Source: Caprella mutica (Eukaryota > Arthropoda > Malacostraca > Amphipoda > Caprellidae). Taken from it: a DNA stretch of 64,000 nucleotides. Below, piece by piece: positions 58,100 to 64,000 of this stretch. Under the pieces are notes generated by a model, which saw nothing but the letters and a program-made list of their open reading frames with translations, was not told the origin of the DNA and ran no database searches. The DNA lies in contig CANNZV010001043.1 of the NCBI GenBank assembly GCA_947561585.1, positions 1 to 64,000 of the forward strand, given 5' to 3'. Each line of letters starts with the position of its first letter. Positions within the stretch are counted from its first letter, which is position 1. The position numbers and the translations under genes are program-made.

Positions 58100-59864
58100 G
58101 GTGGTTGTTTTAACTCTTCACTGTGCACTTTATTTACAACTATTGGTGGTTGTTTTAACTCTTCACTGTGCAATTTATTTACAACTATTGGTGGTTGTTT
58201 TAACTCTTCACTGTGCACTTTATTTACAACTATTGGTGGTTGTTTTAACTCTTCACTGTGCACTTTATTTACAACTATTGGTGGTTGTTTTAACTCTTCA
58301 CTGTGCACTTTATTTACAAGTATTGGTGGTTGTTTTAACTCTTCACTGTGCACTTTATTTACAAATATTGGTGGTTGTTTTAACTCTTCACTGTGCACTT
58401 TATTTACAACTATTGGTGGTTGTTTTAACTCTTCACTGTGCACTTTATTTACAACTATTGGTGGTTGTTTTAACTCTTCACTATGCACTTTATTTACAAC
58501 TATTGGTGGTTGTTTTAACTCTTCACTGTGCACTTTATTTACAACTATTGGTGGTTGTTTTAACTCTTCACTGTGCACTTTATTTACAACTATTGGTGGT
58601 TGTTTTAACTCTTCACTATGCACTTTATTTACAACTATTGGTGGTTGTTTTAACTCTTCACTGTGCACTTTATTTACAACTACTGGTGGTTGTTTTAACC
58701 CTACACTGTGCACTTTATTTACAACTATTGGTGGTTGTTTTAACTCTTCACTGTGCACTTTATTTACAACTATTGGTGGATGTTTTAACCCTACACTGTG
58801 CACTTTATTTACAACTATTGGTGGTTGTTTTAACTCTTCACTATGCACTTTATTTACAACTATTGGTGGTTGTTTTAACTCTTCACTGTGCACTTTATTT
58901 ACAACTATTGGTGGTTGTTTTTACTCTTCACTGTGCACTTTATTTACAACTATTGGTGGTTGTTTTAACCCTACACTGTGCACTTTATTTACAACTATTG
59001 GTGGTTGTTTTAACCCTACACTGTGCACTTTATTTACAACTATTGGTGGTTGTTTTAACTCTTCACTGTGCACTTTATTTACAACTATTGGTGGTTGTTT
59101 CAACTCTTCACTGTGCACTTTATTTACAACTATTGGTGGTTGTTTTAACTCTTCACTGTGCACTTTATTTACAACTATTGGTGGTTGTTTCAACTCTTCA
59201 CTGTGCACTTTATTTACAACTATTGGTGGTTGTTTTAACTCTTCACTGTGCACTTTATTTACAACTATTGGTGGTTGTTTTAACTCTTCACTGTGCACTT
59301 TATTTACAACTATTGGTGGTTGTTTCAACTCTTCACTGTGCACTTTATTTACAACTATTGGTGGTTGTTTCAACTCTTCACTGTGCACTTTATTTACAAC
59401 TATTGGTGGTTGTTTCAACTCTTCACTGTGCACTTTATTTACAACTATTGGTGGTTGTTTTAACTCTTCACTGTGCACTTTATTTACAACTATTGGTGGT
59501 TGTTTTAACTCTTCACTGTGCACTTTATTTACAACTATTGGTGGTTGTTTTAACTCTTCACTGTGCACTTTATTTTCAACTATTGGTGGTTGTTTTAACT
59601 CTTCACTGTGCACTTTATTTACAACTATTGGTGGTTGTTTTAACTCTTCACTGTGCACTTTATTTACAACTATTGGTGGTTGTTTTAACTCTTCACTGTG
59701 CACTTTATTTACAACTATTGGTGGTTGTTTTAACTCTTCACTGTGCACTTTATTTACAACTATTGGTGGTTGTTTCAACTCTTCACTGTGCACTTTATTT
59801 ACAACTATTGGTGGTTGTTTTAACTCTTCACTGTGCACTTTATTTACAACTATTGGTGGTTGCT
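58100..59864. repeat. 45-bp minisatellite, about 39 units
   Basis: The unit contains GGTGGTTGTTTTAACTCTTC then ACTGTGCACTTTATTTACAA then CTATT. Variants are few: AACCCTACA for AACTCTTCA, TTTCAAC for TTTTAAC. The period is a multiple of three and lacks stops in several frames, so 600-codon open frames appear on plus and about 300 on minus. High unit identity, simultaneous open frames and the lack of a promoter or start context argue against a protein. Confidence 0.93.
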
Positions 59865-59879
59865 TTGTATTATTTTAAT

Positions 59880-62010
59880 TCTAACCATTGAAGATGATAT
59901 TTGACTAAATTTTTTCTTTCGTCAATATTTCGATATCGAAAATAAGTTTTGTGCGAACGTATGAAAAAGTACTTTCTCATTTTTATCTATATCACCTATT
60001 AAATATATAGCTTGCAGAACTATGGTTATTCAGTTGCAAAAATTATATAATTGACAAATTGCCGATCCCGGTAAATATTTTGATGATATTTACCGTAAAA
60101 TTTCAGATCACCATCGAGTTTTTTTTTTTGGCTAGGAATGTCCGACGAAAGACGATTTAAGATATATTATTAATTGGCTTTTCGTTAAATCATTCATAAT
60201 CGTAGTTGGACGATATTTCTATCAACGATCCAAAACCGATTTTAATTTAAACTATTTAAATTGAAAGGTTGCATAAATATTATATAATTAAGTTTTATTA
60301 TTCTGCTTTAGATGTTTATTATGTAATGCAATCAAACAGAACGATTGCAAATATGGATTTATTACATAATTATTGACTGTGCCTTTTAAAAAGTATATTA
60401 CATAATGGAAACTAGTTTGAACTTCTATGACGTAACCTAGCTATGGAGGGTCAAAAAAAAAAAAAAAAAAATACAGTACACGTGTTTTCCATTCTTTTTG
60501 ATTTACTTACTATTTTTACACAGTGGTTATATTATTTGTATGTATAGCATGGTTTTAATTCAAATGGTTCTGTATGTATAATTATACAGAGTAAAACATG
60601 TTGTTTCTTTGTAGAAAAATGTTATTTTAAATGAATAAATATGTATATGTACCCTATAATTTCTTGTTTGTAAATTTTGACTCGTAATATTTTTCTTCTA
60701 GTTCAAAATTTTCTAACTAATTTTCAACAATTAGCTATATTAACTTAATGAATAAAGTTAAAAAGACGTCATTTCTAGGATATCTGGTTCGATTTCAGGA
60801 TATTGTAGAAAAGCTAGCAAATAAAGGATTATTTATAAAAATTGAAGTTACCTCTTCATATCAGAATTAATTTATTTATTCTGTACTATAATGTATTTAA
60901 AGCATTGTCCTTATCTCTGTTTAATTGAAGAATTGTCTAATTTTCTCATAATAAAGGATGAGTCTCATTACATTGTTTAAATTCCTACCTAAGTTCTGAT
61001 GACATAACCAAATAACAGCTCTGTGATTGGTTTAGAGAGCTGTCATGTGAGTAATGCTGGACTCTGATTGGTCCAATCTAGAAATGTTCTTCATATTCAA
61101 CTTTTTTATATTTTTGTTATTCTTAATATCTAATTTGTTCAATGTTTTCAAACGGGTTTTCGTTAACTTGACCGACAGCTGCTTTTACTACTAATTTCTT
61201 TATGTTAACACAAGGATTATAGGTATTGACCAATTTAAAGAACAAATAGCAGGTATTAACATTCAGAATAAATACAAAATCTACCGTATAGAAACATAAT
61301 AATTATTTTGACATACGTCTTTTAATATTATTAATAATAATAATTATTGATAATTGTGCAATAATAATTATTAATAATCGTGCAACAGTAATTATTAATA
61401 ATCGTGCCATGATAGTCATTGATTATCGTGCCATAATAATTATTTTGATGATTATAAATGTAGACATATGTCTTTTAATATAATTAATAATAATAATTAA
61501 TAATAATCGTGCAACAGTAATGATCAATAATCGTGCCATGATAATCATTAATAATAAATGATTTCAGTATTCATAATAATGAATGATATATTTTTTTTGT
61601 TCATTTCTATGAATGAACAAAAGTATAGGAAATAATTAAACTTTTATTATCATTTTAAGGAAAATTTTACTCAAAACTCCAGAATGTTAAACGGATAACT
61701 GTTAGAGTTTAAGGAATGTTTTTAATTTAATTCAATATACGTTCTCTGAGTTGTACATGCATTTAATTCGTCTCACTTTCCTAAAAAAAAACTTGAATAG
61801 ATGCTTGCTATCTTCTTGATTCGAGTTGTGAAAGTTTTCATTTATTACGTCATATTAGGTACCTAGATTTGTATATTTTAGTTCAACGAGTTTACATATA
61901 GGTAAAATGTCACAGACACTCACAGTACTTGAAAAGTGGGTGCTAACACAGGTCATGAACCAATCTGACCTTTAGAAATATATAATTGTTATATCGTGAC
62001 CTACGTTATG
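59880..62010. other. AT-rich intergenic stretch
   Basis: No gene seen. A homopolymer of about 19 A follows GGAGGGTC near 60447-60470. 61310-61440 and 61445-61565 are imperfect direct repeats rich in AATAATCGTGC(A/C)A. Around 61020-61080 are two GATTGG motifs. None of this supports a named feature. Confidence 0.45.
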
Positions 62011-62013
62011 TGA

Positions 62014-63260
62014 TAAAAATGAAAAACAATGTGTAAAAAGTAAAAAAAATGAAAACCAATGTGTGAAAAAGTAAATAAAATGAAAACCAATTTGTGAAAA
62101 AGTAAATAAAATGAAAACCAATGTCTGAAAAAGTAAATAAAATGAAAACCAATGTGTGAAAAAGTAAATAAAATGAAAACCAATTTGTGAAAAAGTAAAT
62201 AAAATGAAAACCAATGTCTGAAAAAGTAAATAAAATGAAAACCAATGTGTGAAAAAGTAAATAAAATGAAAACCAATGTGTGAAGAAGTTTAAAAAAAAT
62301 GAAAACCAATGTGTGAAAAAGTAAATAAAATGAAAACCAAGGTCTGAAAAAGTAAATAAAATGAAAACCAATGTGTGAAAAAGTAAATAAAATGATAACC
62401 AATGTGTGAAGAAGTTTAAAAAAAATGAAAACCAATGTGTGAAAAAGTAAATAAAATGAAAACCAATGTGGAAAAAGTAAATAAGATGATAACCAATGTG
62501 TGAAAAAGTAAAAAAAAAATGAAAACCAATGTCTGAAAAAGTAAATAAAATGAAAACCAATGTGTGAAAAAGTAAATAAAATGAAAACCAATTTGTGAAA
62601 AAGTAAATAAAATGAAAACCAATGTCTGAAAAAGTAAATAAAATGAAAACCAATGTGTGAAAAAGTAAATAAAATGAAAACCAATGTGTGAAGAAGTTTA
62701 AAAAAAATGAAAACCAATGTGTGAAAAAGTAAATAAGATGATAACCAATGTGTGAAAAAGTAAAAAAAAATGAAAACCAATGTGTGAAAAAATAAATAAA
62801 ATGAAAACCAATGTGTGAAAAAGTAAAAAAATGAAAACCAATGTGTGAAAAAATAAATAAAATGAAAACCAATGTGTGAAAAAGTAAAAAAAAATGAAAA
62901 CCAATGTCTGAAAAAGTAAATAAAATGAAAACCAATGTGTGAAAAAGTAAATAAAATGAAAACCAATGTGTGAAGAAGTTTAAAAAAAATGAAAACCAAT
63001 GTGTGAAAAAGTAAATAAAATGAAAACCAATGTGTGAAAAAGTAAAAAAAATGAAAACCAATGTGTGAAAAAATAAATAAAATGAAAACCAATATGTGAA
63101 AAGAAATAAAAAATGAAAACCAATATGTGAAAAGAAATAAAAACTGAAAACCAATGTGTGAAAAAAGTGAAAGAAAAATAATTAAACCCAATGTGTGAAA
63201 AAGTTTCAATAAAAACTGAAAACCAATGTGCGAAAAAGGTTTAAAAGAATGAAAAACTAT
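62014..63260. repeat. 31-bp minisatellite, about 39 units
   Basis: The unit is AAAATGAAAACCAATGTGTG followed by AAAAAGTAAAT, with variants (TTTGTG, GTCTG, GAAGAAGTTTAAA). Some units are 28-34 bp because of changes in A-run length. Minus-strand frames are open over about 400 codons, reading Phe/Ile/His-rich repeats; judged non-coding. Units decay towards 63260. Confidence 0.92.
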
Positions 63261-64000
63261 ATGTGAAAATTAGGTATGTAACGAAGAATAAGAAGAATAT
63301 TACAAGAAAGGCCCAGTTGCGAAATACGACTCCCTCCAATGGATAATAAGGGTTTTTGTGTCTTTTTAATGATGGCTGTCATGAAATACGACACCTTCCA
63401 AATATATAAATTATATGTGATATTTTGGTGATTGGGAAGAGATGGCTGTCACGAAACACGACTCCTCATGTTTTACGAAACGTAAGACAAACTGTTTATA
63501 CCATTCAATTTAAGTACAATTCAATAAGTACAATTTATTAAACCTTATAATACAATGAAATATCCTTTATTAAACTTTATAATACAATTAAGTATCTTTC
63601 ATCTAAATGTTTGAAGCAATCGCATAAATAACTTAAAATAAGTTGGCATAGTTTGCCGTAACTATGATACAAAAATATGCTAGTATATTATTATAATTAT
63701 TATTGAATTCTAATGATTTCATCACTAAGGGCCCCCGCACACGAGCGTTCTGTGCCGTCCGGCAGAGAGACGGACAATTCTGAACGCAGGGAAATGCGTT
63801 CCCTTGACGGCTGGTGACTGCCGCATTACCAGTCATTTCTATTAAATCTACGGGAGGGTGCGCACACGGACGGTTTGTTGCCGCATCTTTCAATGGTAAT
63901 TGTAAGTAAATAGTAGAGATAGACATTTTTTTGAACATATATGAAATAAATTTTTCCCTACATTTTAACAGTCTGTGAGTTATTACAAAGAAATAATAAA
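63261..64000. repeat. End region with short repeats and one MITE end
   Basis: 63340-63480 has repeated phrases (GGCTGTCA(T/C)GAAA(T/C)ACGAC). At 63729 GGGCCCCCGCACACGAGCG looks like a hAT-type MITE end, similar to the end at 47203, with GCGCACACGGACGG inverted near 63861. No gene seen up to the window end. Confidence 0.45.

Noticed and set aside
58076..59891. 600-codon open frames (GGCFNSSLCTLFTTI repeats and others), possible membrane or Cys-rich protein
   Set aside because: Several frames on both strands are open over the same 45-bp array; unit identity is too high and no initiation or splice context is seen.
60440..60475. A-run as the tail of a LINE or SINE
   Set aside because: No RNA polymerase III boxes, no reverse-transcriptase frame and no target duplication could be found around it.
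62001..63209. 402-codon minus-strand frame rich in Phe, Ile and His
   Set aside because: It is the translation of a 31-bp minisatellite whose unit lacks stops on that strand; the other minus frame is open too.

Overview
The window looks like insect nuclear DNA: AT-rich, with intron-containing genes and dense repeats. The order cannot be set from sequence alone. Five genes encode divergent seven-transmembrane chemoreceptors of the insect gustatory receptor type (7tm_7) and one encodes an ionotropic receptor (IR). No bacterial-style operon, CRISPR array or rRNA was seen, and no tRNA gene was recognised by eye.

Layout. 1-13 kb is repeat-derived. It holds four copies of a hairpin-rich repeat (13-1610), TA-flanked MITEs, and a 5.7-kb element with terminal inverted repeats (TIRs; 5947-11630) whose interior is a 22-bp minisatellite of about 4.9 kb. 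At 13.2-14.7 kb is one probable gene with a mitochondrial-like N-terminus and a Pro-Ala-Lys/Glu heptad-repeat body. 15-31 kb is a transposon graveyard: a dead DD37D Tc1/mariner copy (16468-17762), nested fold-back elements, two convergent dead transposases (20.5-21.9 kb), several TIR elements, and an isolated heat-shock-element plus TATA arrangement at 26.44-26.48 kb.

31.8-57.3 kb is the chemoreceptor cluster: GR-A (+), GR-B (-), GR-C (+), the IR gene (-), GR-D (+) and GR-E (+). All five GR genes have the same structure: one long first exon of 846-885 coding nt, then a 69-nt exon, an 87-nt exon and a short last exon carrying an (S/T)YxxxxxQF-like motif, all joined at phase 0. This points to one lineage expanded by local duplication. 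GR-A and GR-B converge, GR-B and GR-C diverge from a 631-bp gap, and GR-D and GR-E are tandem sisters. GR-D has an in-frame TAG in exon 2, but the AG of that same TAG could serve as an in-frame splice acceptor. MITEs sit in GR introns and directly against the IR stop codon.

57.2-63.3 kb holds three long minisatellites with periods of 22, 45 and 31 bp. The first begins inside the last codons of GR-E and supplies its stop codon. The rest, to 64 kb, is AT-rich with short repeats.

The GR and IR proteins are expected to act at the surface of sensory neurons as ligand-gated channels or channel subunits; ligands cannot be told from the sequence. All exon models are my own reading of splice sites and paralogue alignment, with no transcript support. 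The long open frames in the minisatellites are judged non-coding.
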